The notes: generated from the letters alone by a model not told the origin. Positions 50,472 through 59,396 are shown, counted from the stretch's first letter. The stretch: 64,000 bases of DNA from Streptomyces sp. Y2F8-2 (GCF_014905555.1 NZ_BNGS01000005.1:124001-188000); one strand, 5' to 3'. Numbers and translations: made by a program.

Positions 50472-51557
50472 TCAGGGGTTTCTGCGGCGCAGCCACCCGA
50501 GCACGCCCCGCGACGGCGCCTGTTCATCGCGCCCCGCCATCGCCTGCCGGTCGGGCGCGGTCCCGTTGTGGGTCACAGGCTCACCCGGGACGACCGTTTC
50601 CGTGAGGCTCGCGGTCCGGCCCACGTCCGTGGCCCTGTGCACGGTCGTGTTCCCGCAGACCGTCGCGGCCCCGGCTCCATGGACCGGCGCAGGACGGTGG
50701 ACGGTCACGGGCCGGCGTTCGTCGTCGGGGACTCCCGGTGACAGCCACGACGCGGGCCGCTCCCGCCGCGCCTCGATCAGCGCTCGGCCCAGATCGGCCC
50801 GGAGCCAGCCCACCTCGTCGGGGTCTTCCGCGATCATGATCCGCGCGGCGATCCGGGCCGCGGGTGAGTCGGGCGGCCACTGCACGGACTGGGCAGGTCG
50901 CAGGCGGTACAGCTCGGCCCGCTCGTTGGGATCGCGGACGACATCCGCCACGTGCGCCGGGTCCAGCAGGGACGCCACCACGGCGGCCTTCGCCCACGGG
51001 TCGTCCGTCAGCCGCAGCCGGAATCCCAGGTGCCGCCCACGCCAGTTGCGGGGCCGCAGGTCCAGCCCTGCGTCCAGCTGGTCACGCAGGCCCTCCGGCG
51101 TCCGGCCGGTGAGCAGGGGCGCGTTCGCCTCCCCGGAGGCGAACTGCTGGACCTCCTCGGCCAGATACAGCCACACCACGGCACGGTAGCGGTTCAGGTA
51201 CCACTTCACCGGCACGATCAGACCCAGGCGTGCGAACCGTGTGAACCGGGCGGGCGTCACGTCCATCAGGGCCGCGCCGTCCCTGGTGCCCACCGTCGCG
51301 ACCCGTTCCCGGAGCGTCTCGGGGAACCCCTCCTCACAGCGGACCCGGTCGATTTCGGCACGCGTGATGCGGCGGCCCCCTCCCCTGTCGTCGGGTACCG
51401 TCCGCAAACAGCCGAGCTGGACGGCGAGGTCCAGCTCGCCGCGCCTGAGGCCCAGTTCACGTGCGGCGCGGCTCAACGCCAGCGACGGCAGCCGCGACGT
51501 GATGTCCGCGGCTGCGGTGGTTTCCGCGATGACGGGCGTGATCGTGTGTCCGGGCAT
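50472..51557 (-). CDS. DUF6397 family protein
   Basis: 361-residue soluble protein of the DUF6397 type. The N-terminal half looks like a DNA-binding repeat: ALSRAARELGLRRGELDLAV and RITRAEIDRVRCEEGFPETL, followed by a second MDVTPARFTRFARLGLIVPV. The central NWRGRHLGFRLRLTDDPWAK and PNERAELYRLRPA segments are conserved in Streptomyces. The last 90 residues are low-complexity. A transcription-related role is suggested by the repeated MerR-like helix pattern, but this is inference. The ATG at 51557 has GGGGGAGAACGGCC upstream. Confidence 0.72.
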   Translation of the reverse strand: MPGHTITPVIAETTAAADITSRLPSLALSRAARELGLRRGELDLAVQLGCLRTVPDDRGGGRRITRAEIDRVRCEEGFPETLRERVATVGTRDGAALMDVTPARFTRFARLGLIVPVKWYLNRYRAVVWLYLAEEVQQFASGEANAPLLTGRTPEGLRDQLDAGLDLRPRNWRGRHLGFRLRLTDDPWAKAAVVASLLDPAHVADVVRDPNERAELYRLRPAQSVQWPPDSPAARIAARIMIAEDPDEVGWLRADLGRALIEARRERPASWLSPGVPDDERRPVTVHRPAPVHGAGAATVCGNTTVHRATDVGRTASLTETVVPGEPVTHNGTAPDRQAMAGRDEQAPSRGVLGWLRRRNP

Positions 51558-51684
51558 GGCCGTTCTCCCCCGTGGAGTCCGCTGCGGGCGCCGTGTGCGC
51601 CCGCGTCGGAAAAGACCGTATCCCCATCGCCGGATCCCGGAACGGGCCTGTGGAAAACTCCGCTCGCTCCACCGTCGACGCAGG

Positions 51685-52098
51685 TCAGAGGTCCACTGCG
51701 GGCTTGTGCTCCCGCTCTCGGTCGGCCACGGCGAGGTGCTCCCCGACCCGGTTCACCATCAGTGTCATCTCGTAGGCGATCTGGCCGATGTCGGACTCGG
51801 CGGCGCTGAGCACGCACAGGCAGCTTCCGGGCCCGGCCGCCGTGACGAACAGGATCGCGTCCTCGAATTCGATCATGGTCTGCCGTACCTGGCCGGCGCC
51901 GAAGTGGCGGCCCGAGCCCTTGGCCAGGCTGTGCAGACCGGACGAGACGGCGGCTAGGTGCTCGGCGTCCTCGCGCCGCAGCCCGGTGCTGGTGCCGGTC
52001 ACCAGTCCGTCGTTGGACAGGACCAGCGCGTGCCGTATGGGCTCCACGCGCTCGGTCAGGTCGTCCAGGAGCCAGCCGAGCTCCGTGTTCTGCGCCAT
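51685..52098 (-). CDS. Stand-alone roadblock/LC7 protein (CvnB-like)
   Basis: 137-residue roadblock domain protein, very similar in sequence style to the conservon CvnB at 53884-54321: LGWLLDDLTERVEPIRHALV, LSNDGLV, then GLHSLAKGSGRHFGAGQVRQ. In conservons this fold is a partner of the small GTPase and of the membrane sensor. It lacks its own CvnA or CvnC neighbours; the GTPase gene is 550 bp away on the same strand, with the F420/PPOX gene on the opposite strand in between. It may act as a second adaptor. Confidence 0.88.
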   Translation of the reverse strand: MAQNTELGWLLDDLTERVEPIRHALVLSNDGLVTGTSTGLRREDAEHLAAVSSGLHSLAKGSGRHFGAGQVRQTMIEFEDAILFVTAAGPGSCLCVLSAAESDIGQIAYEMTLMVNRVGEHLAVADREREHKPAVDL

Positions 52099-52192
52099 GG
52101 TCCGCTCTCCCCGTGTTGTAGCTCTCCCTGGCCGGAGGATCCGGTCAGCCAGCCTTCACCACAGCCGCCGTCCCGGCAAGCAGGATGGAGGT

Positions 52193-52621
52193 ATGGCACA
52201 GAAGATGACCGACGAGGAATGGCGGGCCTTCGTCTCGCACGGGACCCGCACCGGGAAGCTCTCCACGGTCCGCGCCGACGGCAGCCCGCATGTGGCACCG
52301 ATCTGGTTCCTGCTGGACGGCGACGACGTGGTCTTCAACACGGGCAAGGAGACCGTGAAGGGGCGGAATCTGGCCAGGGACGGCCGGGTCGCCCTGTGTG
52401 TGGACGACGACCACCCTCCGTACGACTTCGTCGTGCTGCACGGGCGGGCCGAGTTGTCGGAGGACCTGGAGGAGGTGCGGCACTGGGCGACCCGCCTCGG
52501 TGCCCGGTACATGGGTGAGGACCGGGCCGAGGAGTTCGGAGCCCGCAACGGCGTTCCGGGAGAACTCCTCGTCCGGGTACGGGTCGAGAAGGTCCTGGCC
52601 TATTCCTCCGTCGCCCAATAG
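52193..52621 (+). CDS. PPOX-class F420-dependent oxidoreductase
   Basis: 142-residue split-barrel flavin/deazaflavin protein. Typical features are MTDEEWRAFVSHGTRTGKLS, VRADGSPHVAPIWFLLDGDD, NTGKETVKGRNLARDGRVAL and CVDDDHPPYDFVVLHGRAEL. Members of this group reduce substrates with F420H2. GGAGGT is ideally placed before ATG 52193. It sits alone on the plus strand among conservon genes and has a hairpin after its stop, so it is probably its own transcription unit. Confidence 0.9.
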   Translation: MAQKMTDEEWRAFVSHGTRTGKLSTVRADGSPHVAPIWFLLDGDDVVFNTGKETVKGRNLARDGRVALCVDDDHPPYDFVVLHGRAELSEDLEEVRHWATRLGARYMGEDRAEEFGARNGVPGELLVRVRVEKVLAYSSVAQ

Positions 52622-52626
52622 AACCG

Positions 52627-52642
52627 GCCTGCCCCGGCAGGC
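52627..52642. terminator. Hairpin between PPOX and GTPase genes
   Basis: GCCTGCC-CC-GGCAGGC, a perfect 7-bp stem just after the PPOX stop and before the convergent CvnD stop. Probable bidirectional terminator. Confidence 0.5.
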
Positions 52643-52649
52643 TGACGCG

Positions 52650-53255
52650 TCAGCCCACGGAGTCGAGCAGCCGGGCGGTGTGCATCCGCCCGGCGTACTC
52701 GACGAGGCGGATCAGCACCTCCTTCCCCGAGTCGCGGTCCCGTGCGTCGCACAGCACCACCGGCGTGCCCTGGTCGAGGTCGAGGGCGCGCGACACGTCC
52801 TGGGCCGCGTGGGCGCGGGCTCCGGCGAAGCAGTTGACGGCGACCACGAACGGGATGCGCCGGTGCTCGAAGTAGTCCACCGCCGGGAAGCAGTCCTCGA
52901 GTCGTCGGGTGTCCGCGAGCACCACGGCACCGAGAGCGCCCTGGGAGAGCTCGTCCCACAGGAACCAGAACCTGTCCTGACCCGGTGTACCGAAGAGGTA
53001 CAGCGAGAGCCCGGAGCGGATGGTGATGCGCCCGAAGTCCATGGCGACGGTCGTCGTGACCTTCTGGTCCACACCGTCGGTGTCGTCGACGGACTGGCCC
53101 GCCTCGCTCAGCAGTTCCTCGGTGCGCAGCGGCCTGATCTCGCTCACCGCGCCCACCAGGGTGGTCTTGCCGACGCCGAATCCGCCGGCGACCAGTATCT
53201 TCAACGCCAGGGCGGCCATCTCGTCCTCGGTGGCGTCGGAGTGCTCGGAGACCAT
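52650..53255 (-). CDS. cvnD: Conservon GTPase CvnD
   Basis: 201-residue Ras/MglA-like GTPase of Streptomyces conservons. P-loop GGFGVGKTT is at residues 24-32, switch II is LYLFGTPGQDRFWFLWDEL near 90, and the guanine motif is degenerate (VAVNCFAGA in place of NKxD). It would work as the switch downstream of CvnA-C. In typical conservons cvnD follows cvnC with an overlap; here 195 bp separate them, including a strong inverted repeat. ATG 53255 is preceded by GAGAGAAGTG. Confidence 0.9.
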   Translation of the reverse strand: MVSEHSDATEDEMAALALKILVAGGFGVGKTTLVGAVSEIRPLRTEELLSEAGQSVDDTDGVDQKVTTTVAMDFGRITIRSGLSLYLFGTPGQDRFWFLWDELSQGALGAVVLADTRRLEDCFPAVDYFEHRRIPFVVAVNCFAGARAHAAQDVSRALDLDQGTPVVLCDARDRDSGKEVLIRLVEYAGRMHTARLLDSVG

Positions 53256-53380
53256 CGATCACTTCTCTCGGGAGTGCCGACCGCGGTCGACGTCAGTACA
53301 TCCGTGCGGAGTCAGCATCATGGCAACGGCGGTGCGTTCCCGGGGAGTTCGACCGCTTTTTGACCGATGCGACCACCTGT

Positions 53381-53405
53381 CGTCCATTCGGCGCCCGAAT
53401 GGACG
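53381..53405. promoter_or_regulatory. Perfect 11-bp inverted repeat between cvnC and cvnD
   Basis: CGTCCATTCGG-CGC-CCGAATGGACG (arms 53381-53391 and 53395-53405). It lies in the unusual 195-bp gap between cvnC and cvnD. No T-run follows on either strand, so it may be an operator or a structured RNA element rather than a plain terminator; it could also reduce read-through into cvnD. Confidence 0.5.
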
Positions 53406-53450
53406 TACAACTCGGTTCGGATCGGGCCCGCTGTGCTCACGGCCCATCGC

Positions 53451-53864
53451 CTACAGCGCCCTCAGTCCCGCGATGACCTCGCGCAGAATCCGTTCGTCAG
53501 GAAGCTGGGCCGGCGGTACGGGGCGGCTGACCGTCACGCACCCCAACTCCAGGAGGTCCCCCAGGAGCACACGGACGACACCCACGGGCAGGTCTGCGCC
53601 GGCGGCGAGTTCGGCGACGGACTGCATCTCGATGCGGCAGAGGTCGATGAGGGCCCGGTGTTCCGGGCCCAGCGCGGCATCGTCGTCGAGGTTCGGTGCC
53701 CCAGGATCCAGCGAGACTAGGGCGATGAGGTCGAAGCGCACCCCGGTGGGGCCCGGTTTGGTACGGCCTCCCGTCATCGCGTAGGGCCGCACGAGGGGGC
53801 CCGCCTCATGGTCGTACCACTGGCTGCCCGGCTGGTACGGGACGCCTGTCCTGTCCTCGGTCAT
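53451..53864 (-). CDS. cvnC: Conservon protein CvnC (DUF742)
   Basis: 137-residue DUF742 protein, the third conservon component, with the signature LVRPYAMTGGRTKPGPT near the N-terminus, then ALIDLCRIEMQSVAELAAGA and VGVVRVLLGDLLELGCVTV, which form a winged-helix-like C-terminal part. ATG 53864 follows GGTCGGAG. It lies 19 bp after cvnB. It is thought to connect the sensor to the roadblock/GTPase pair. Confidence 0.9.
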   Translation of the reverse strand: MTEDRTGVPYQPGSQWYDHEAGPLVRPYAMTGGRTKPGPTGVRFDLIALVSLDPGAPNLDDDAALGPEHRALIDLCRIEMQSVAELAAGADLPVGVVRVLLGDLLELGCVTVSRPVPPAQLPDERILREVIAGLRAL

Positions 53865-53883
53865 CTCCGACCGCCCTTGGTCC

Positions 53884-54321
53884 TCATCCGGCGGCGGGTG
53901 GTCGCGCGCCCACCCTGGGCGCGGTGTAGAGGTGTTCGCCGACGCGTTTGACCAGTCGTGCCATCTCGTACCCCACCAAGCCGATGTCGGCGGTGACGGC
54001 GGTGAGGACGGCGAGGCAGGAGCCGTCGCCCGCGGCCGCCACGAAGAGGAAGCCGTCGTCCATCTCCACCATGGTCTGCCGGACACCGCCCGCGCCGAAG
54101 TGGCGGCCCGCGCCCTTGGCGAGGCTATGGAAGCCGGAGGCGACGGCCGCCAGGTGTTCCGCGTCCTCCCGGCTGAGGCCGGTGGAGGCGCCGACCGCCA
54201 GGCCGTCGTTCGACAGCACCACGGCGTGCCGGACTTCGTTCACGCGTACCACCAGGTCGTCCAGCAGCCAGTCGAGTTCACCCGACCGCTGGGCGGCCCT
54301 CATGCTCGGGTCCTGGATCAT
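53884..54321 (-). CDS. cvnB: Conservon roadblock protein CvnB
   Basis: 145-residue roadblock/LC7 protein: ELDWLLDDLVVRVNEVRHAV, LSNDGLAVGASTGLSREDAE, then FHSLAKGAGRHFGAGGVRQ. It overlaps cvnA by 4 bp (ATGA), so it is translationally coupled. In conservons it binds the CvnD GTPase. A closely similar protein is encoded at 51685-52098, suggesting duplication. Confidence 0.92.
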   Translation of the reverse strand: MIQDPSMRAAQRSGELDWLLDDLVVRVNEVRHAVVLSNDGLAVGASTGLSREDAEHLAAVASGFHSLAKGAGRHFGAGGVRQTMVEMDDGFLFVAAAGDGSCLAVLTAVTADIGLVGYEMARLVKRVGEHLYTAPRVGARPPAAG

Positions 54322-56846
54322 GCGGGGTCTCCTTCGCTGCTGTCGCCGGCGGGTCGGGCGGCCTGTCCGGGTGCGCGGCCACCGCCGCGTGCCCAGCCGT
54401 CCCGGTAGGCCGCCATGCGGTCCCGTACCACTTCGGGGGTGCGCTCGTCGTCGCGCCGCGGGCCGGGAGCGCTTGTCGCGCCTTCCTCCGGGCGCCGGTC
54501 GCGCAACTGGGGGGCGAGGCTCGCCTGCCGTACGCGTCGCGGGAGGTCGTCGGAGTCCTCGGGGTCGTCCGCGGTGCGGTGCAGCCTCAGGGGCGCGACT
54601 CCTGGGGGATGGTTCTCGGGCGGCAGGTCGGCGGAGGGTGCCGCTCCGACGCGGGTGGGACGTGCCAGCGCGGGCCGTTCCGCGGCCTGCGCCACGGGCT
54701 CCCTGTGCGGCGGGACCGCGGCCACACGCGCGTACTCGCGGTCCTCGTCCCGCTCGGCGTCCGCCGTACGCGGAGGCGGTTCCGCTGCGCCGTTGTGCAG
54801 CAGGGCGGTCGGCAGGAGGACGACGGCGGTGGTGCCGCCGTAGGGCGAGGTGCGCAGGTGCACCTTGATGCCGTGCCGGGAGGAGAGCCTGCTGACCACG
54901 AAGAGGCCGAGCCGGTCGCTGTCGAACAGGTCGAGCGCCTCGGACTGCTCGATGCGCCGGTTGGCCTCGGTGAGGGTCTCCTTGCCCATGCCGAGTCCCC
55001 GATCCTCGATCTCGACGGCGTAGCCGTTGCCGACGGGCTCTCCGTTGACGCGCACGCGCGTGTGGGGCGGCGAGAACTGTGCGGCGTTCTCGATGAGTTC
55101 GGCGAGGAGATGCGTGAGGTCGGCGACCGCGGTGCCGATCACGAACGCCTCGGGGAGTGGCCGTACCTCCACGCGCGCGTAGTCCTCGATCTCGGAGACA
55201 GCGGCCCGTACCACGTTGGTCAGTGAGACGGGCATGCGCCAGGCGCGGCCGGGTGCCGCGCCGGAGAGGATGATGAGGCTCTCGGCGTGGCGGCGCATCC
55301 GCGTGGTCAGGTGGTCGAGCCGGAAGAGGTCGCTCAGTTCGTTCGGGTCCTCGGAGCGGCGCTCCATGCTGTCGAGCAGGTTGAGCTGGCGGTGCACCAG
55401 GACCTGGCTGCGCCGTGCGAGGTTGACGAACACCCCGGAGATTCCGCTGGCGAGTTCCGCGCGTTCGACGGCGGCGCGCAGGGCGGCGCGATGCACGATG
55501 CCCAGGGCCTCGGCGACCTGGCCGGTCTCGTCCTCGGCTGGTGGGCCGCCGGGCGCCTCGGCGTCGACGTCGATCTCCTCCCCTGCGCGCAGCTTGCGCA
55601 TGGCCTGGGGGAGTTTGTGGCGTGCGATCTCCAGTGCGCTGTTGCGCAGGCTCACGAGTTCGACGACGAGTCCTCGTCCGATGCGTACGGAGATGACGAG
55701 CGACGCGGCGACGGCGACGAGGCCGAGCAGGACGGCTGCGCCGGCGGGTGTGAGCACACCGCGGGTGAACGGGTCGGCCTGGCGTGCGACGCTCCGGCCC
55801 GCCTCCGCCTCGATGGTCCGCATGCCGTCCTGCACGCGCGCGTGCGCCGGATTCCAGCCGGCTTCGGGGGCGGCCGCGACGGCCGAGGCGCCGGGCCGCC
55901 TGGAGAGCACCCTGTCCTCCATGGCACCGATGCCGGCGTACGCGCTGCTCTTCGCCAGCCGGTTCCAGGAGGTGCGCTCGGCGCCGCGGAGGTCGGCGAC
56001 GGCGGACGCGGTCAGGGTGCGGCGCGTGTCGACGGCGCCGGTGAACAGCTTCAGCCGGTCGCCGTCAAGGCTCCGCGCCAGGCGGGCGCCGGCCAGAACG
56101 GCGTCCTCCTGAGCGAGCGACTCGCCCGCGCGGGAGAACTCGAGCAGCACGCGCGCGTCGGAGCCGAGGTCGGCGTCCTGCACACCGGTGAGCGCACCGC
56201 CCACCTGGAAGGCGGTGTCGATGGTCCTCGTGTACTGCTCGTACGCCCCCTTCCAGCCGACCCGACGGGCGAGTACGTCGCTGCGCAGGGACCGCAGGTG
56301 TTCGGCCCCGGTCACGAAGGATTGGAGACGGCCTGAGACGCCGGAGGGCAGGTCGGTGCCGTCGGCGACGGTGTGGTGGCCGCCGAGCCTCAGCGCGGCC
56401 ACGGCCCGGTCGGTGCGTCCCGCCAGAGCTTGCAGATCGCTCTGCTGCTGGACGGCGGGATCGGTGGCATAGCGCACGGCGGCGACGCGCTCGTCCTGGA
56501 GCGCGGCCACGGCGTCGGCGACCGGCACGCGCACGGTGGAGTCCACTCGTTGCAGCTGGCGCAGGCGGGCGACGTCCTGGGCGGTGCTGACGGTGGCGTA
56601 GGCCCACAGGGCGATCAGGGAGATCACGGGCACCATGAGCAAGCAGACGATCTTCGCCCGGACGGTGCGCGGCCGTATGCGCCACCGTCCGGCCCGCGCG
56701 ACGGTGCCGGGCGGCTCCGTGCCGCCCGCCTCGTCTGTCCCGGCACGCTCGTCGGCCGGCGGGCCGGCGTGTGCACGGCGGCCGCGCGCCGGTGGCCTGG
56801 GCGGCGGCTCGGCGCCGGCCGTGGGTGTCCTACGGGGTGTTCGCAT
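54318..56846 (-). CDS. cvnA: Conservon sensor kinase CvnA
   Basis: 842-residue membrane histidine-kinase-like protein. The disordered Pro/Arg N-terminus (about 60 residues) is followed by TM1 (VRAKIVCLLMVPVISLIALW), a long extracytoplasmic sensor with helical pattern (about 90-360), TM2 (PAGAAVLLGLVAVAASLVIS), a HAMP-like linker, and an ATPase domain with ELIENAAQFSPPHTRVRVNG (N box) and EDRGLGMGKE (G1). The C-terminal 170 residues are disordered. A clear phospho-acceptor H box is hard to place, as in other CvnA proteins. ATG 56846 has GAGAAGG close upstream; ATG 56876 is possible. Confidence 0.9.
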   Translation of the reverse strand: MRTPRRTPTAGAEPPPRPPARGRRAHAGPPADERAGTDEAGGTEPPGTVARAGRWRIRPRTVRAKIVCLLMVPVISLIALWAYATVSTAQDVARLRQLQRVDSTVRVPVADAVAALQDERVAAVRYATDPAVQQQSDLQALAGRTDRAVAALRLGGHHTVADGTDLPSGVSGRLQSFVTGAEHLRSLRSDVLARRVGWKGAYEQYTRTIDTAFQVGGALTGVQDADLGSDARVLLEFSRAGESLAQEDAVLAGARLARSLDGDRLKLFTGAVDTRRTLTASAVADLRGAERTSWNRLAKSSAYAGIGAMEDRVLSRRPGASAVAAAPEAGWNPAHARVQDGMRTIEAEAGRSVARQADPFTRGVLTPAGAAVLLGLVAVAASLVISVRIGRGLVVELVSLRNSALEIARHKLPQAMRKLRAGEEIDVDAEAPGGPPAEDETGQVAEALGIVHRAALRAAVERAELASGISGVFVNLARRSQVLVHRQLNLLDSMERRSEDPNELSDLFRLDHLTTRMRRHAESLIILSGAAPGRAWRMPVSLTNVVRAAVSEIEDYARVEVRPLPEAFVIGTAVADLTHLLAELIENAAQFSPPHTRVRVNGEPVGNGYAVEIEDRGLGMGKETLTEANRRIEQSEALDLFDSDRLGLFVVSRLSSRHGIKVHLRTSPYGGTTAVVLLPTALLHNGAAEPPPRTADAERDEDREYARVAAVPPHREPVAQAAERPALARPTRVGAAPSADLPPENHPPGVAPLRLHRTADDPEDSDDLPRRVRQASLAPQLRDRRPEEGATSAPGPRRDDERTPEVVRDRMAAYRDGWARGGGRAPGQAARPAGDSSEGDPA

Positions 56847-56894
56847 GGCCTTCTCACTCGGAGTGTGTCGCGGCATGTGGTCCGTGGCCCGTGG

Positions 56895-57668
56895 TCAGCG
56901 GGCGGCGCTCTCGAGCGGCCGCTGGGCCGACGCGGAGGCCTCGCGCTCCCCGGCGGTCGGCGACAGTGCGACGAACGCCGAGGTCAGGAAGAGGTAGGAC
57001 CCGAGGCCGACGGCGAGCGGGAAGATGAACTGCATCGCCGTGGCCCCGGGCAGGACCTCGCCGGACGGGGTCACATCGACGCTCACCGCGAACATCCCGG
57101 TGTAGTGCATGCTGCTGACCGCCGCGCCCATGACGAGCGAGGCGACGGTCACCGCGATGGGCGACTTGATGTTGAGGCCGGCCCACAGGGCCGCCGTCGC
57201 CGCGACCACGGCGATCAGCACGGAGAGCGCGACGAGCACCGGGTCGTAGTGCACCGCCCCGTGCAGCCGCAGCGCCGTCATACCGAGGTAGTGCATGCTC
57301 GCGACCCCGAGACCGGTGGTGAGCCCGCCGAGGAAGAGCGCCCGGGGGCGGCCACCGCCGTAGCCGACGGCGAACACGCCGACGCCCACGACGATCATGG
57401 CGACGAGCAGGCTGAGAATGGTCAGCGGCACGTCGTAGCGGATCTCGGTGCCGGTGACGCCGAAGCCGAGCATGGCCACGAAGTGCATGGTCCAGATGCC
57501 GGTGCCGATGGCCGAGGCCGCGGTGACGAGCCAGTTGCGACGCGACCTGCCGGTGGCGCCGAGCGCACGGACCGTGCAGCGCAGCCCGAGGGCGGCGCCT
57601 ATGCACGCCATGACGTACGACAGCACGGGGGTCAGCCAGCCGAATGCGGCGTGGTCCAGGTGTCCCAT
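56895..57668 (-). CDS. MHYT-domain membrane sensor
   Basis: 257-residue seven-helix protein with three MHYT-type motifs: GIWTMHFVAMLGFG near 58, GVASMHYLGMTALR near 120 and AVSSMHYTGMFAVS near 183. MHYT repeats are proposed to bind copper or sense oxygen, CO or NO at the membrane. No GGDEF/EAL output domain is attached, so signalling must go through a partner, possibly CvnA, whose gene starts 48 bp downstream on the same strand. The start is ATG 57668 or GTG 57674. Confidence 0.9.
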   Translation of the reverse strand: MGHLDHAAFGWLTPVLSYVMACIGAALGLRCTVRALGATGRSRRNWLVTAASAIGTGIWTMHFVAMLGFGVTGTEIRYDVPLTILSLLVAMIVVGVGVFAVGYGGGRPRALFLGGLTTGLGVASMHYLGMTALRLHGAVHYDPVLVALSVLIAVVAATAALWAGLNIKSPIAVTVASLVMGAAVSSMHYTGMFAVSVDVTPSGEVLPGATAMQFIFPLAVGLGSYLFLTSAFVALSPTAGEREASASAQRPLESAAR

Positions 57669-57811
57669 GGCCACGGGACGCTAGCCCCGGCGGAGGGGCG
57701 CAAAGGGGGCGCATTTCGAAAGCTGTTGAAATCTGACGCAGACGAGACACGGAACGATCGCGTCATGCTCGAACGTGTGCACAAAGACATCCCTCGTGAA
57801 GGTGAGGGATC

Positions 57812-58420
57812 ATGCGGAGCATGAGCGACGTCCATACACATGTCCAGGAGTTCTTCACCGCGCGAGCGGCCGACTGGGACGCGAAGTTCCCCGACGACGG
57901 CCCGGCGTTCGCCGCCGCTGTCGCCGCTCTCGGCCTTCGCAAGGGCGACCGGGTGCTCGACGCGGGCTGCGGTACCGGGCGGGCTCTGACACCGCTGCGT
58001 GCGGCCGTGGGACCGTCGGGCCTGGTCCTGGGGGCCGATCTCACCCCGGCGATGCTTCAGGCAGCGGCACGGGCCGGACGCGGCCGCGACGGCGTGTTGC
58101 TGCTTGCCGACGTGACCGCGCTTCCGCTGCGCACGGAGTCCCTGGACGCGGTCTTCGCGGCAGGGCTGATCGCGCACCTCCCCCACCCGGCCGAGAATTT
58201 GCGTGAGCTGGCGCGTGTGGTGCGGCCCGGCGGACTGCTCGCGCTCTTCCATCCGGTCGGACGGGCGGCCCTCGCGGCCCGCCAGGGGCGGCAGATCACA
58301 CCCGGCGATCTCCGCGCCGAGCCCAACCTCCGGCCGCTGCTGGCCGGCTCCGGCTGGCGCATGACGTCGTACGTCGACGAGGACACCCGCTTCCTCGCCC
58401 TGGCCCTCCGCGAGGGCTGA
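57812..58420 (+). CDS. Class I SAM-dependent methyltransferase
   Basis: 202-residue methyltransferase with motif I RVLDAGCGTGRALTPL near residues 47-62, ADLTPAMLQAA (motif II region) and a post-motif region LPHPAENLRELARVVRPGGL. It belongs to the UbiE/type-11 group; the substrate is unknown. ATG 57812 or ATG 57821 may be the start. The second is joined by an ATGA overlap to a 19-codon frame beginning at 57765, which suggests a translated leader. It is divergent from the MHYT gene. Confidence 0.85.
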   Translation: MRSMSDVHTHVQEFFTARAADWDAKFPDDGPAFAAAVAALGLRKGDRVLDAGCGTGRALTPLRAAVGPSGLVLGADLTPAMLQAAARAGRGRDGVLLLADVTALPLRTESLDAVFAAGLIAHLPHPAENLRELARVVRPGGLLALFHPVGRAALAARQGRQITPGDLRAEPNLRPLLAGSGWRMTSYVDEDTRFLALALREG

Positions 58421-58487
58421 GTCTCAGCCTCGCCGCGCAACGACGGTCCGTCGCGGAGGGCACGCTGTATGCGACGGTGCGCTCGAC

Positions 58488-59396
58488 TCACTCCGTGGGG
58501 GAGATCGTCGACGAGGCCCCTGCCTGCCGGACCGGGCAGCCCTTGACCCCGGGGACCGGACGAGTGCCCAGGTCGGCGATGCGGTAGCCGTTCGGGTAGC
58601 CCTTGATCTCCCAGTTCTGCCGCGCGTAGTGGGGAGTCCGGCGCGGGGGCATGAGGCGGACGAGGCGGCCGCGGGCCCGGACCGCACGGCGTACCCACCC
58701 GCGCGTGGCGGCGCTCGGCGGCTCGTACCGGAAGGCCCGCAGGAGCGAGTCGTCGAGCAGGGAGAGAGTCACCCGGTGCAGGACCGGTGCGAGGGGGCGC
58801 GGATACCAGGAGGCCATCAGGTCCAAGGTCGCGTCGGACACGCGCCGGGCTTGCGGGTCCCAGGCGAAGTGGGCGGCCTCATAGCCGTCGAGGCAGGCCT
58901 CGAACTCCTCATACGTTCCGGGGATGTCCTTGATGCCCATGTGCCGCCCCAGAGTGCGGTAGTGCACGGCGGAGGCGACGGTCTCGTGCCGGGACAGCCG
59001 GCGCCATCCGTAGGCGTCGATCCACCGCTTGGGCATCACCACGAAGGTGCACAGCACGTACCTCATGTCGTCATTGCTGATGTCGTAGCTGCGGTGCATC
59101 TGGTTGATGCGGCGGATCGCGGTGCGCCCCTCGTCGCTGTCGAAGCCGTGCTCGACAACGGTGTCGAGGAGCAGCGAGGTGTCGTCGTACCGCTTCTGTG
59201 TGCGGTCGGTGAGCTCCCTGGTCTCGGCGAGCAGCCGGCCGATGCCGGGGACGGCGTACGTACGATAGAGCGCAAGTTCCAGGGCGCGGGTGTAGTCCCA
59301 GGGGAACTCGTACGCGGCACTGAGCCGGTAGATCTCCAGGGCGTCCTTCTCGGGGTGCAGACGACGGATCTGTTCGAGCCGATCGAACCGCTTCAC
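58488..59396 (-). CDS. MpaB/DUF2236-type oxygenase
   Basis: 302-residue protein of the ER-bound oxygenase MpaB / latex-clearing-protein (DUF2236) family. Conserved features are INQMHRSYDISNDDMRYVLC, FVVMPKRWIDAYGWRRLSRH and GIKDIPGTYEEFEACLDGYE, where conserved His/Arg are expected to sit near a haem b. Characterised relatives cleave C=C bonds with oxygen. No signal peptide. GTG 59396 follows AGAAGGGGGACGG; a longer in-frame reading is low-complexity. It is divergent from a small hypothetical gene. Confidence 0.82.
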   Translation of the reverse strand: MKRFDRLEQIRRLHPEKDALEIYRLSAAYEFPWDYTRALELALYRTYAVPGIGRLLAETRELTDRTQKRYDDTSLLLDTVVEHGFDSDEGRTAIRRINQMHRSYDISNDDMRYVLCTFVVMPKRWIDAYGWRRLSRHETVASAVHYRTLGRHMGIKDIPGTYEEFEACLDGYEAAHFAWDPQARRVSDATLDLMASWYPRPLAPVLHRVTLSLLDDSLLRAFRYEPPSAATRGWVRRAVRARGRLVRLMPPRRTPHYARQNWEIKGYPNGYRIADLGTRPVPGVKGCPVRQAGASSTISPTE

